A stretch of DNA of 64,000 nt from Rheinheimera nanhaiensis E407-8 (GTDB lineage: Bacteria; Pseudomonadota; Gammaproteobacteria; Enterobacterales; Alteromonadaceae), in contig NZ_BAFK01000012.1 in NCBI RefSeq assembly GCF_000296695.1, forward strand, positions 62,001 to 126,000. Reading direction: 5' to 3'. Of this stretch, positions 8,836 to 18,184 are shown piece after piece. The stretch's first letter is position 1. Every line of letters begins with the position of its first letter. The notes under the pieces were generated by a model. The model was given only the letters and a program-made list of their open reading frames with translations. It had not been told where the DNA came from and searched no databases. Made by a program: the position numbers and the translations under genes.

Positions 8836-9474
8836 ATGACTGCAAAACAGATACTGATTGCCGAGGATGACAGCTTTTTGCGCACCTTGTTGCTAACCCA
8901 GTGCCAGAGCCTGGGGATGAAAACGCATGCAGTTGCCAATGGCGAGCATTTAGTCAGCGAAGCGCTGAGTTATCAGTACGATATTATCCTTACCGATATC
9001 CAAATGCCGGTCTGTGACGGCATAGCCGCAACCCGCATCCTGCGCCGGCTAGGTTACGACAGACCTATAATAGCGATGTCGGCTGATGAGGTGCACGAGA
9101 CCGGCTTTGATCAGATCCTGGCAAAACCCATCGACATGCGCCAGCTGGCGCAGTTGCTGCAGCAAACACCGGCACAAGACTCAGTTGCCCTACAGTTGGA
9201 TGACGAGCTGATCGCCCTGTTTTACACCAACTTACAGCAACTTAGCAGCGAATTTGCCCGCGCGCTGCAACTGGCTCAGCGCGATACCCTGCGCCAGATC
9301 TGCCACAAAGTAAAAGGCGGCGCTGCCAGTTTTGGTGAGGCTGACTTAGCCAAACTGGCCGACAAACTGCAGCATGAGCTGCTATCAGACACCCCGCTAG
9401 ATGAATTACAGCAAAGCTGTCAGTATTTTGCCCAGCTGCTGCAACAGTTCGGAGGTTCCAATGCGCGAACCTAA
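8836..9474 (+). CDS. Response regulator receiver fused to Hpt phosphotransfer domain
   Basis: 212 residues. Receiver domain ~5-115: acidic pocket E10/D11, phospho-acceptor Asp54 (ILTDIQMPVCDG), Ser82 and Lys97 (LAKPID). Hpt domain ~120-205 with the phosphorylatable His157 in CHKVKGGAASFG. It has no DNA-binding or enzymatic output, so it looks like an intermediate in a multistep phosphorelay. It overlaps the next receiver gene by 14 bases, implying a pair working together. No histidine kinase is encoded nearby. Confidence 0.88.
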   Translation: MTAKQILIAEDDSFLRTLLLTQCQSLGMKTHAVANGEHLVSEALSYQYDIILTDIQMPVCDGIAATRILRRLGYDRPIIAMSADEVHETGFDQILAKPIDMRQLAQLLQQTPAQDSVALQLDDELIALFYTNLQQLSSEFARALQLAQRDTLRQICHKVKGGAASFGEADLAKLADKLQHELLSDTPLDELQQSCQYFAQLLQQFGGSNART

Positions 9475-9886
9475 AATTCTGCTGGTGGATGATGTCGATT
9501 ACAGCCGCCAGTTACTGCGTAACAATATCATGGCACTGACTCACAGCCGGTTATTGCAGCACAACACCTTTAATTTTTTCAATGCCGGTACGGCGTCGGC
9601 GGCCGTGTCGTTGTTTAATCAGCAAAGACCCGACTTAGTGTTTTTAGATATCGAGCTGCCCGACAGCTCAGGGCTGGAGCTACTGAGTCGCTTTAAACAA
9701 GAGCGGCCTGATTGCTTCATTAGCATGATAAGTGGCCAGAGCACGCTGCAAAACGTGCAGCAAAGCATTGCCAAGGGCGCGGCAACCTTTATCGTTAAGC
9801 CGTTTAGCGGTGATAAAATTCTGGCGGCCATGCGTTTATTTGAAAAGCGCCTGACGGTGCGGCCTATTGCGTTAGATACGCCATAA
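9461..9886 (+). CDS. Single-domain response regulator
   Basis: 141 residues, essentially one receiver domain: D10/D11 (LLVDDVDYSR), phospho-acceptor Asp63 (LVFLDIELPDSSG), Ser near 89 (SMISGQ) and Lys in FIVKPFSGDK. The start at 9461 is chosen because GGAGG lies five bases upstream. A longer frame from 9401 would only read through the previous gene. No output domain, so it probably acts by protein contact (CheY/Spo0F-like) and could receive phosphate from the upstream receiver-Hpt protein. Confidence 0.87.
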   Translation: MREPKILLVDDVDYSRQLLRNNIMALTHSRLLQHNTFNFFNAGTASAAVSLFNQQRPDLVFLDIELPDSSGLELLSRFKQERPDCFISMISGQSTLQNVQQSIAKGAATFIVKPFSGDKILAAMRLFEKRLTVRPIALDTP

Positions 9887-9954
9887 TAGTGAGCAAAACA
9901 GAAAAAAATTTGTTAAGGTAGTGGCGTTAAAACGGATTTAAGTAAGGAAATATC

Positions 9955-10278
9955 ATGCGCTTAGCAGTGTTATTCAGTGTTGCGTTAACCTTCAGTGGCA
10001 TAGCGGCCGCCGACGATTTTTATCAGGTGCCGATCCCAGCTGATGCCCGGGAGTTTGCCCGCCTGGACAGCAAAATGCCCGCGGTGCTGAGCTATTTCAG
10101 CCAGCAAACTGACAGCGCCCTGCGCGATTATTACGTTCAGCAGTTAGGTCAGCCTGACAATGAACAAACCCTGTATGGGCGCTTACACCTGTATTTTCGT
10201 GTCAACAATAACCAGGTGCGCATTTTAATCTCCAGCCAGAACGATTGGCGTCAGGTTGATATCATGGTGCAAAACTAA
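9955..10278 (+). CDS. Small exported protein of unknown function
   Basis: 107 residues: signal peptide [19 protein letters not shown], then an ~88-residue mature domain with no cysteines, ending in alternating beta-like stretches ([22 protein letters not shown]). AAGGAA precedes the ATG by 7 bases. It follows the receiver gene by 68 bp and converges with motY. I do not recognise the family. A periplasmic location is the only supported statement. Confidence 0.7.
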   Translation: MRLAVLFSVALTFSGIAAADDFYQVPIPADAREFARLDSKMPAVLSYFSQQTDSALRDYYVQQLGQPDNEQTLYGRLHLYFRVNNNQVRILISSQNDWRQVDIMVQN

Positions 10279-10297
10279 GCCCGGCTCAGGGCTTAGT
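10274..10297. terminator. Inverted repeat between convergent genes, likely terminator
   Basis: ACTAAGCCC / GGGCTTAGT stem, 6-base loop, followed by TTTT on the minus strand. It overlaps the last codons of motY, so it probably ends motY transcription. Confidence 0.6.
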
Positions 10298-11173
10298 CAG
10301 CTGCAGCACCACCCGCCGGTTAAGCTTACGCTCCAGCGCAGTGTCATTGGGCGCCACATGACGGCGCTCACCAAAGCCCTCTACCTGCACTTTATCTTCC
10401 GACAGGCCGGCGGCGATAAAAAAGCTTTTCACTTTCTCCGCCCGCTTTACCGATAACTGCTCGTTGATCCAGCGGCCACCATAGCTATCGGTATACCCCT
10501 GAATTTCAACGAAATCGATGTCCTGATCGTATTTAAGATATTCAGCAATCTGCGCCAGGCGCCGCTGTGACTCACGTGTCAGCTCATCGCCGCCACTCTC
10601 ATAACTTAATACGGTAAAGGCAATATCATCAAAACCATAGGGCAGCAGGCGTGATACGCATTGCATAAACTGTTGATATTGCGCCGGAAACTGCACCGGG
10701 TTCATCGACGCTACCACTTTATCGTAAGGGCTGTACCAGTCACTGAAATAAAAGGTCGGGCTAAAGCCCTGCTCCAGCTCGGTCAGTAAGGTCCAGGCCG
10801 CTTTTTTCGGCAACTCGCCGTTAAACTGTTTTAGCAGCTGCATATTGGCCACGGCCTTGGCCGGTACCCCGGGGCGCCAGCTTGGCGGCATCGATATCAC
10901 CTCAGCCAGCGCGTAGTGATCGGGCAGGCGCAGCATCTGCAGTTCAAAATCCAGGTTCAGCCCTTTACTGGCAACACTGCGAAACACCGCAGCACCGAAC
11001 TGCGGGATTTCATGCTGCAGCTGACACTCCAGCGGCGTGCTCTTGCTCAGTTGCCATACCGACTGCTCAATAGCGGCAGAATATTGACGCAATTGTGGCT
11101 GAGCAACAGCACCGGGGCTAATCCAAAGGCTGCCTGCAGCCAGCAAAAGGGATAAGGTTAAGCTTTTCACCAC
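10286..11173 (-). CDS. motY: Sodium-driven flagellar motor protein MotY
   Basis: 295 residues. Signal peptide to ~A24, a MotY-specific N-terminal domain (~25-155; starts [32 protein letters not shown] in pieces) and a C-terminal OmpA-like peptidoglycan-binding domain (~175-290: [41 protein letters not shown]). MotY forms the T-ring of the polar Na+ motor with MotX. It lies divergently beside rnt, the same arrangement as in Vibrio, which supports the call over a generic OmpA protein. It implies polar sodium-type flagella. Confidence 0.9.
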   Translation of the reverse strand: MVKSLTLSLLLAAGSLWISPGAVAQPQLRQYSAAIEQSVWQLSKSTPLECQLQHEIPQFGAAVFRSVASKGLNLDFELQMLRLPDHYALAEVISMPPSWRPGVPAKAVANMQLLKQFNGELPKKAAWTLLTELEQGFSPTFYFSDWYSPYDKVVASMNPVQFPAQYQQFMQCVSRLLPYGFDDIAFTVLSYESGGDELTRESQRRLAQIAEYLKYDQDIDFVEIQGYTDSYGGRWINEQLSVKRAEKVKSFFIAAGLSEDKVQVEGFGERRHVAPNDTALERKLNRRVVLQLTKP

Positions 11174-11287
11174 ACTGTAAGTCCTTCGCCATCGATAACA
11201 TCAAATGTTAAGCAAACACTGTGCCGCAACAAGACGCTGAGCCGATTCTTTGGCATAATAGCCGCTGATAACACAAATGGCGACTGT

Positions 11288-11974
11288 ATGACTGAAGTAA
11301 AATCCGCTCTGGCTCAACGTTTTCGCGGCTACTACCCTGTAGTTATCGACGTGGAAACCGCAGGCTTTAACGCTAAAACCGACGCTTTGCTGGAAATTGC
11401 CGCCACCTTGCTGGGTATGGATGAAAATGGCCAGCTGGTGCCGACCCAAACCCTGCATTTTCATGTGGAGCCTTTTGCAGGCGCCAACCTGGACGCCAGC
11501 TCATTGGCGTTTAACGGTATCGACCCCTTTAACCCGCTGCGCGGTGCGGTAAGCGAGCGCGAAGCCATTACCGAAATTTGTAAAGCGGTGCGTAAAGCAC
11601 AAAAAGACGCCGGCTGTCAGCGCAGTGTGATAGTGGCGCACAATGCGGCCTTTGATCAGGGCTTTTTTAATGCCGCGGTTGAGCGGCTTAACTTTAAACG
11701 CTCGCCGTTTCATGCCTTTGTCTCGTTTGATACCACCAGCCTGTCGGCTCTGGCGCTGGGGCAAACCGTGCTGGCCAAAGCCTGTCAGGCTGCCGGTATC
11801 GCCTTTAATAATAAAGATGCCCACAGTGCGCTGTACGACACCGAGCGCACCGCCGAGCTATTTTGTTATATTGTCAACCGCTGGCAACAATTGGGCGGCT
11901 GGCCACTGGCTTTGGCTGCAGCCGACTCAGACAGTGCCGAGTGCACTGAAAGCGCTGCTGAACAACAGGCATAA
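11288..11974 (+). CDS. rnt: Ribonuclease T
   Basis: 228 residues, a DEDDh 3'-5' exonuclease. ExoI is Asp21/Glu23 ([11 protein letters not shown]), ExoII is in [12 protein letters not shown] and ExoIII is [15 protein letters not shown]. RNase T trims tRNA 3' ends (CCA turnover) and matures 5S and 23S rRNA. It is divergent from motY, with ~114 bp holding both promoters. The C-terminal ~20 residues are an acidic/Ala-rich extension beyond the E. coli protein. Confidence 0.95.
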   Translation: MTEVKSALAQRFRGYYPVVIDVETAGFNAKTDALLEIAATLLGMDENGQLVPTQTLHFHVEPFAGANLDASSLAFNGIDPFNPLRGAVSEREAITEICKAVRKAQKDAGCQRSVIVAHNAAFDQGFFNAAVERLNFKRSPFHAFVSFDTTSLSALALGQTVLAKACQAAGIAFNNKDAHSALYDTERTAELFCYIVNRWQQLGGWPLALAAADSDSAECTESAAEQQA

Positions 11975-11996
11975 AAAAGGCCGCGCAGGCGGCCTT
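11973..11996. terminator. Terminator between rnt and grxD
   Basis: AAGGCCGC / GCGGCCTT stem with a GCAG-type loop. The T6 tract follows on the minus strand, so it mainly serves grxD. Confidence 0.8.
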
Positions 11997-12020
11997 GTAG
12001 CGGATCAGTATCCAGCCGGC

Positions 12021-12362
12021 TTATTCGCTGGCGTCTTCGGTTTTGTATTTCGCCGCAGTTGCTTTGATCAGTGGCTGTAACTCACCACGCTGAAACATTT
12101 CCAGCATAATGTCACAGCCGCCAATCAACTCGCCCTCTACCCATAACTGCGGAAACGTTGGCCAGTTAGCGTATTTGGGTAATTCAGCGCGAATGTCCGG
12201 GTTTTGTAAAATATCGACATAAGCAAACTGCTCGCCACAAGCAATCAGTGCCTGTGAGGCCTGTGCCGAAAAGCCGCAGCTGGGGAATTTCGGTGAACCT
12301 TTCATAAATAACAGAATAGGATTGTCAGCAATTTGCTGTTTAATTTTATCTAGCGTTTCCAT
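12021..12362 (-). CDS. grxD: Monothiol glutaredoxin 4
   Basis: 113 residues with the CGFS monothiol site at 29-32 (FMKGSPKFPSCGFSAQA), a glutathione-binding WPTFPQLW segment and GGCDIM. Grx4-type proteins carry a [2Fe-2S] cluster bridged by glutathione and hand clusters on, with BolA partners. The start at 12362 (METLDKIK) has AGAGG five bases upstream and fits the family. The longer frame to 12380 would add six unsupported residues. Divergent from sodB, a usual gammaproteobacterial order. Confidence 0.95.
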   Translation of the reverse strand: METLDKIKQQIADNPILLFMKGSPKFPSCGFSAQASQALIACGEQFAYVDILQNPDIRAELPKYANWPTFPQLWVEGELIGGCDIMLEMFQRGELQPLIKATAAKYKTEDASE

Positions 12363-12601
12363 TACTACCTCTTTGAGCAAGCATCGTGATAATGGCGGCT
12401 ATTTTACGCGGTTCTTTTGTTACTGGCACTTGAGTTTTACGAAAAAAACCCCCACCTCTGTTGCTGATCACAACAAGGCTGGTAGTAAAAACCAGCACGC
12501 TACACCACGCGTATAACCGCACTGTAAAACTTGAGTATTTTAGTCAGGTTTTGTAGTCTACGCCATGCAGACATGATTAACAACGCCAACGGAGAACGAC
12601 T

Positions 12602-13186
12602 ATGGCCTTTGAATTACCCGCCTTACCTTATGCAAAAGATGCGTTAGCCCCCCATATCTCTGCCGAAACGCTGGAATACCACTATGGCAAGCACCACAAT
12701 ACCTATGTGGTGAAGTTAAACGGCCTGATCGAAGGTACACCGTTTGCCGGCAAAAGCTTAGAAGAGATCGTGCGTACCTCTGAAGGCGGCATTTTTAACA
12801 ATGCAGCCCAGGTATGGAACCATACCTTCTACTGGCACTGTTTATCACCAAATGGTGGTGGCGAGCCAACGGGCGCCTTAGCGGCAGCCATCAATGCCAA
12901 GTGGGGCTCTTTTGCTGCCTTTAAAACCGCCTTTAACGACAAAGCGGTAAATAACTTTGGTTCAAGCTGGACCTGGTTAGTGAAAAAAGCTGACGGCAGC
13001 CTGGATATCGTCAATACCAGCAATGCCGGTACGCCATTAACCGACACCAGCCTGACTCCGGTGATGACGGTAGATCTGTGGGAACACGCCTACTACATTG
13101 ACTACCGCAATGCCCGTCCAGCCTACCTGGATGCCTTCTGGGCCCTGGTTAACTGGGATTTCGCAAGCAAAAACTTTGCCGGCTAA
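12602..13186 (+). CDS. sodB: Superoxide dismutase [Fe]
   Basis: 194 residues, very close to E. coli SodB. Metal ligands His27, His74 (VWNHTFYW), Asp158 and His162 ([12 protein letters not shown]) are present. Gln70 in NNAAQVWNH is the iron-type outer-sphere residue. It converts superoxide to O2 and H2O2 in the cytosol. GGAGAAC lies just before the ATG. The product joins Grx4 and the downstream Tpx in an oxidative-defence theme. Confidence 0.96.
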   Translation: MAFELPALPYAKDALAPHISAETLEYHYGKHHNTYVVKLNGLIEGTPFAGKSLEEIVRTSEGGIFNNAAQVWNHTFYWHCLSPNGGGEPTGALAAAINAKWGSFAAFKTAFNDKAVNNFGSSWTWLVKKADGSLDIVNTSNAGTPLTDTSLTPVMTVDLWEHAYYIDYRNARPAYLDAFWALVNWDFASKNFAG

Positions 13187-13204
13187 TTAAGCCTGCCCCT
13201 GTTA

Positions 13205-13228
13205 AACCCGGCTTAGGCCGGGTTTTTT
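13205..13228 (+). terminator. sodB terminator
   Basis: AACCCGGC / GCCGGGTT stem, TTAG loop, then a T-run. Confidence 0.88.
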
Positions 13229-13349
13229 GTCCGTCTTGCTTTACACCCTGCCCGCTTTTTTTCAGCAAACTATTTCTGCTCCTGCGCGTATAGCTTAAAG
13301 AAATTTGTAGATTTTTCTGTCAATTACTCAGGCGGGAACGCGCTTTACT

Positions 13350-13362
13350 GTCTAACCTTAAA
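13350..13362 (+). promoter_or_regulatory. Candidate sigma-S type -10 element before prkA
   Basis: GTCTAACCTTAA, close to the stationary-phase -10 consensus (CTATACTTAA) with the C just upstream of the hexamer. It ends about 53 bases before the prkA ATG. The E. coli homologue yeaG is RpoS-dependent; applying that here is an inference. Confidence 0.4.
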
Positions 13363-13414
13363 CATAACAGCTTGGCTGCAACCCTTTTTCGATGTTTATA
13401 AGCTGGAGGTGCAT

Positions 13415-15337
13415 ATGAGTATTTTCGAGCACTATAAATCGCGCTACGAAGCGGCAAAAGAAGAAGAATATACCATTGATGAATTCTTGGCGCTGTGCAA
13501 ACAGGACAAAAGCTGCTACGCCAGTGCGGCGGAGCGTTTACTGCTGGCTATTGGCCAGCCTGAGCTGATTGACACGGCGCAAGATCCGAAACTCAGCCGG
13601 TTATTTTCTAACCGGGTAATCGCCCGCTACCCGGCCTTTGCCGAGTTTTACGGCATGGAAGATGCTATTGAGCAAATCGTGTCGTACCTGAAACACTCGG
13701 CGCAGGGGCTGGAAGAGCGCAAACAAATTCTGTATTTACTCGGCCCGGTGGGTGGCGGTAAATCCTCGTTGGCAGAAAAGCTGAAGCATTTAATGCAGCA
13801 AGTGCCGATTTACTACTTAAAAGGCTCGCCGGTGTATGACCATCCGCTGTGCCTGTTTGATGTGAACGAAGATGGCAATATTCTGCAGGATGAGTACGGC
13901 ATCCCCAAACGTTATCTGCGTAATATTATGTCGCCCTGGGCCAGTAAACGGCTGCATGAATTTAACGGCGATATCAGCCAGTTTAAAGTGGTGAAAAAAT
14001 ACCCGTCCATTTTGGATCAACTGGCAATTGCCAAAACTGAGCCGGGCGATGAGAACAACCAGGATATTGCCTCTTTAGTGGGTAAAGTGGATATCCGTAA
14101 ACTGGAGCATTTTGCCCAGAACGACCCCGATGCCTACAGCTATTCCGGCGCTTTGTGCCGCGCTAACCAGGGCTTAATGGAATTTGTCGAGATGTTTAAG
14201 GCGCCGATTAAGGTGCTGCACCCCTTGTTAACGGCAACTCAGGAGGGGAACTACAACGGCACCGAAGGCTTAGCGGCGCTGCCGTTTGATGGCATTATTC
14301 TGGCGCACAGTAACGAGTCTGAGTGGCAAACCTTTCGCAACAACAAAAATAACGAAGCGTTTTTAGACCGGGTTTACATTGTCAAAGTGCCTTACTGCCT
14401 GCGGGTGAGCGAAGAGATGCGCATTTACCAGAAGCTGCTGGAACACAGCGAACTGAATACGGCCCCCTGTGCGCCTGGCACCTTAATATCGCTGGCGCAA
14501 TTTGCTGTGCTGTCCAGGCTGAAAAACCCGGATAACTCCAGCATTTACTCCAAAATGCGCGTGTATGACGGTGAAAGTTTAAAAGATACCGATCCTAAGG
14601 CGAAGTCGTATCAGGAATACCGTGACTACGCCGGTGTGGATGAAGGCATGACCGGCTTGTCTACCCGCTTTGCCTTTAAAATATTATCCCGCGTGTTTAA
14701 CTTCGACAGCACTGAAGTCGCGGCCAACCCGGTGCATCTGTTTTATGTGTTAGAGCAACAAATAGAGCGCGAGCAGTTCCCCAGTGATGTGGCTGAGCGC
14801 TATCTGGAGCACTTAAAAGGCTACCTGATCCCCAAATACATCGAGTTTATTGGCAAGGAAATTCAAACTGCCTATTTAGAGTCATACTCAGAGTACGGCC
14901 AGAATATCTTCGACCGTTATGTAATTTATGCCGACTTTTGGATCCAGGATCAGGAGTACCGCGATCCGGAAACCGGCCAGCTGTTTGACCGTGCGGCGCT
15001 CAATGCCGAGCTGGAGAAAATTGAAAAGCCGGCCGGTATCAGTAACCCGAAAGACTTCCGTAATGAGATAGTCAACTTTGTGCTAAGGGCCAAAGCGAAG
15101 AATAACGGCAAAAACCCGACCTGGACCAGCTACGAGAAGCTGCGCACCGTGATTGAGAAAAAAATGTTCTCCAGCACCGAAGAGCTGCTGCCGGTAATTT
15201 CGTTTAATGCCAAAACCTCAACCGATGATCAGAAAAAACACGATGATTTTGTCAATCGGATGATGGAAAAAGGCTACACCCGCAAGCAGGTCAGGTTGCT
15301 GTCAGAGTGGTATCTGCGCGTGCGTAAATCGCAATAA
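13415..15337 (+). CDS. prkA: PrkA family serine protein kinase (YeaG-like)
   Basis: 640 residues versus 644 in E. coli YeaG. The N-terminal AAA-like domain has a Walker A site at 110-118 (GPVGGGKSS). The C-terminal half carries the PrkA kinase region. The start at 13415 is preceded by GGAGG with 5-base spacing; an upstream GTG at 13409 is less likely. It is the first gene of a three-gene set with DUF444 and SpoVR, conserved in many proteobacteria and linked to nutrient and stationary-phase stress. Its targets are poorly known. Confidence 0.93.
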   Translation: MSIFEHYKSRYEAAKEEEYTIDEFLALCKQDKSCYASAAERLLLAIGQPELIDTAQDPKLSRLFSNRVIARYPAFAEFYGMEDAIEQIVSYLKHSAQGLEERKQILYLLGPVGGGKSSLAEKLKHLMQQVPIYYLKGSPVYDHPLCLFDVNEDGNILQDEYGIPKRYLRNIMSPWASKRLHEFNGDISQFKVVKKYPSILDQLAIAKTEPGDENNQDIASLVGKVDIRKLEHFAQNDPDAYSYSGALCRANQGLMEFVEMFKAPIKVLHPLLTATQEGNYNGTEGLAALPFDGIILAHSNESEWQTFRNNKNNEAFLDRVYIVKVPYCLRVSEEMRIYQKLLEHSELNTAPCAPGTLISLAQFAVLSRLKNPDNSSIYSKMRVYDGESLKDTDPKAKSYQEYRDYAGVDEGMTGLSTRFAFKILSRVFNFDSTEVAANPVHLFYVLEQQIEREQFPSDVAERYLEHLKGYLIPKYIEFIGKEIQTAYLESYSEYGQNIFDRYVIYADFWIQDQEYRDPETGQLFDRAALNAELEKIEKPAGISNPKDFRNEIVNFVLRAKAKNNGKNPTWTSYEKLRTVIEKKMFSSTEELLPVISFNAKTSTDDQKKHDDFVNRMMEKGYTRKQVRLLSEWYLRVRKSQ

Positions 15338-15358
15338 ACGGCGTGAGCCGGAGGTAGT

Positions 15359-16624
15359 ATGGCGCATTTTATCGACAGGCGGCTAAACGGGAAGAATAAA
15401 AGCGCGGTGAACCGCCAGCGCTTTATTCGCCGCTACAAGCAGCAAATTAAAAAAGCAGTGTCTGATGCCATTAGCAAACGCAGTGTGACTGATATCAGCA
15501 GTGGCGAGAGCGTGACTATTCCCAGCAAAGACATCACCGAGCCGTTTTTTCATCAGGGTAAAGGCGGCCGCCGGCAGATAGTACATCCGGGTAACGATCA
15601 GTTCAGCCCGGGCGATCGCATTAAGCGGCCGCAAGGTGGCGGTGGGGGCAGTGGCCAGGGCGATGCCAGTAATGATGGCGAAGGCACTGACGATTTTGTG
15701 TTTTCTATTTCAAAAGACGAGTATCTGGATTTATTGTTTGAAGATCTGGAGCTGCCGAACCTGCGCAAAAATCAGCTGGATAAACTGGTGCAGTACAAAA
15801 ACGTGCGCGCCGGTTATCGCTCAGAAGGCGTGCCCAGCAATATTGACATAGTGCGCTCTTTGCGCGGCTCGCTGGCGCGCCGTGTTGCTATGACGGCTGA
15901 TAAAAAAGCGCAGCTGCGCGAACTGGAGCAGCAATTGGCTGCCCTGGAGCGTGAACCGGTACCGGATCAGCAACAACTGCGGCAACTGCAGGAGGATATC
16001 AGCGCGTTAAAGCAGCGTATTGCCGCCGTGCCTTTTATTGACAGCTTTGATTTGCGTTTTCGCAATTTTCAAAAGCGGCCCGAGCCAACCAGCAAAGCCG
16101 TGATGTTTTGCCTGATGGATGTGTCCGGCTCGATGGATCAGGCCACTAAAGACATGGCAAAACGCTTTTATATCCTGCTGTATTTATTTTTGAGCCGCAG
16201 CTACAAAAATGTCGAGGTAGTGTATATCCGTCACCATACGCAGGCCAAAGAAGTGGATGAGCAGGAGTTTTTCTACTCGCAGGAAACCGGCGGTACTATC
16301 GTCTCCAGTGCGATAAAACTGATGTACGACATAGTACAGCAGCGCTACGACCCCACGCAGTGGAATATCTACGCCGCCCAGGCCTCTGACGGTGATAACT
16401 GGACTGACGACAGTGCGCCCTGCGCCGAGTTTCTGGCCACTAAACTGTTGCCGCTGCTGCGCTACTACGCCTACATTGAAATTACGCCAAGATCGCATCA
16501 AAGCCTGTGGCAGGAGTATGAAAAACTGCTGTCGCGCTTTGACAACTTTGCTATCCAGCATATTAAAGATGTCAGTGATATATACCCGGTATTTCGCGAG
16601 CTATTTAAAAAGCAGGCCGCCTAG
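15359..16624 (+). CDS. DUF444 family protein (YeaH-like)
   Basis: 421 residues. A basic N-terminus, a Gly-rich linker at ~92-105, a charged coiled-coil stretch at ~180-225 ([20 protein letters not shown]) and a C-terminal von Willebrand A-like domain with the metal site DVSGSMD starting at Asp254. It follows prkA by 21 bp with a GGAGG ribosome site. The family always travels with PrkA and SpoVR. A VWA domain next to an AAA protein suggests a MoxR/VWA-like pair, but the biochemical role is not established. Confidence 0.93.
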   Translation: MAHFIDRRLNGKNKSAVNRQRFIRRYKQQIKKAVSDAISKRSVTDISSGESVTIPSKDITEPFFHQGKGGRRQIVHPGNDQFSPGDRIKRPQGGGGGSGQGDASNDGEGTDDFVFSISKDEYLDLLFEDLELPNLRKNQLDKLVQYKNVRAGYRSEGVPSNIDIVRSLRGSLARRVAMTADKKAQLRELEQQLAALEREPVPDQQQLRQLQEDISALKQRIAAVPFIDSFDLRFRNFQKRPEPTSKAVMFCLMDVSGSMDQATKDMAKRFYILLYLFLSRSYKNVEVVYIRHHTQAKEVDEQEFFYSQETGGTIVSSAIKLMYDIVQQRYDPTQWNIYAAQASDGDNWTDDSAPCAEFLATKLLPLLRYYAYIEITPRSHQSLWQEYEKLLSRFDNFAIQHIKDVSDIYPVFRELFKKQAA

Positions 16625-16663
16625 CTAAAGCAAGATTTTTCTAATTTGTCGTGAGGTGCATCT

Positions 16664-18184
16664 ATGGCCAAAGCAAAAGCCAAAACCAGCCAGTGTTTAC
16701 CCGATGGCCCGGATTGGACGTTCGACCTGCTGGACGCTTATCAGCGTGAAATTGCGCGGGTGGCCGCCTTTTATAAATTAGATACCTATCCCAACCAGAT
16801 TGAGGTGATCACCGCCGAGCAGATGATGGATGCTTATTCCAGTATTGGCATGCCGATTGGGTATCACCATTGGTCATACGGGAAAAAATTTATCCAGACC
16901 GAGCAGCAATACAAGCGTGGCTATATGGGGCTGGCCTATGAAATTGTCATTAATTCCAACCCCTGCATTGCTTACCTGATGGAAGAGAACACCATCACCA
17001 TGCAGGCACTGGTGATGGCGCATGCCTGCTACGGCCATAACTCGTTTTTTAAAAACAACTACCTGTTTAAAACCTGGACTGATGCCGGCTCCATTATTGA
17101 TTATCTGATGTTTGCAAAAAACTACATCAGTCAGTGCGAGGAAAAATACGGCATCAGCGAAGTAGAAGATACACTGGACTCCTGCCACGCGCTGATGAAC
17201 TATGGTGTTGACCGCTATAAAAGACCACAGAAAATCTCGTTAGATGAAGAGCAGCGCCGCCAGCAGGAGCGCGAGAGTTATTTGCAGTCACAGGTAAATG
17301 ATTTATGGCGCACTATACCGACCCGCGCCGCCAGCACCGAGCAGCGAAGCAGCCGCTACCCAGCTGAACCACAGGAAAACATCCTGTATTTTATTGAAAA
17401 AAATGCCCCGCTACTTAAACCCTGGCAACGTGAAATTGTGCGCATAGTGCGCAAAATCTCGCAGTATTTTTATCCGCAAAAACAAACCCAGGTGATGAAC
17501 GAGGGCTGGGCCACTTTTTGGCATTACACCATTTTGCAGCATTTGTACGATGAAGGTTTAGTCAGCGACCGCTTTATCCTGGAAGTGCTGCACAGCCATA
17601 CTAATGTGGTGGCGCAGCCGGAGTACAACAGTAAATATTATTCCGGCATTAACCCCTATGCGCTGGGTTTTGCCATGTTCAGTGATATTCGCCGCATCTG
17701 TGAGCAGCCTACTGCCGAGGATAAAGAGTGGTTTCCTGATTTGGCCGGCAGTAACTGGCTGGAAACGCTGCACTTTGCCATGCAAAACTTTAAGGACGAG
17801 AGTTTTATCAGCCAGTATTTATCGCCTAAGGTGATCCGCGATTTTCACCTGTTTGCCATTATTGACGATGACGAGGACAGCAGCCTGGAAGTGGCGGCCA
17901 TTCACAATGCCGAGGGCTATCAGAAAATTCGCACCATGTTGTCGCAGCAATACAACCTGAGCCAGATTGAGCCGAATATTCAGGTGTACAACGTCGACTT
18001 AAATGGCGATCGTTCGCTAACCCTGCGCTATATTCCGCAAAACCGGGTGCCGCTGGCAGACAGCAAACTGCAGGTACTTAAGCACCTGCACCGGCTGTGG
18101 GGTTTTACTGTTTATCTGGAGCAGCAAAACGACGATGGTAGTACCGAGCTGTTAGCCAGCTGCCCGGAGCAGGGCGATTTATAA
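16664..18184 (+). CDS. SpoVR family protein (YcgB-like)
   Basis: 506 residues and full length. Characteristic segments: H-H-W-S-Y-G-K-K-F, M-A-H-A-C-Y-G-H-N-S-F-F-K-N-N and MNEGWATFWHYTILQHLYDEG. The conserved His/Glu pattern resembles metalloprotease-like metal sites. Named after the Bacillus spore-cortex gene; in proteobacteria it forms an operon with prkA and the DUF444 gene, as here. GAGGTG precedes the ATG. The last 6 bases overlap the convergent GGDEF gene. Confidence 0.93.
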   Translation: MAKAKAKTSQCLPDGPDWTFDLLDAYQREIARVAAFYKLDTYPNQIEVITAEQMMDAYSSIGMPIGYHHWSYGKKFIQTEQQYKRGYMGLAYEIVINSNPCIAYLMEENTITMQALVMAHACYGHNSFFKNNYLFKTWTDAGSIIDYLMFAKNYISQCEEKYGISEVEDTLDSCHALMNYGVDRYKRPQKISLDEEQRRQQERESYLQSQVNDLWRTIPTRAASTEQRSSRYPAEPQENILYFIEKNAPLLKPWQREIVRIVRKISQYFYPQKQTQVMNEGWATFWHYTILQHLYDEGLVSDRFILEVLHSHTNVVAQPEYNSKYYSGINPYALGFAMFSDIRRICEQPTAEDKEWFPDLAGSNWLETLHFAMQNFKDESFISQYLSPKVIRDFHLFAIIDDDEDSSLEVAAIHNAEGYQKIRTMLSQQYNLSQIEPNIQVYNVDLNGDRSLTLRYIPQNRVPLADSKLQVLKHLHRLWGFTVYLEQQNDDGSTELLASCPEQGDL

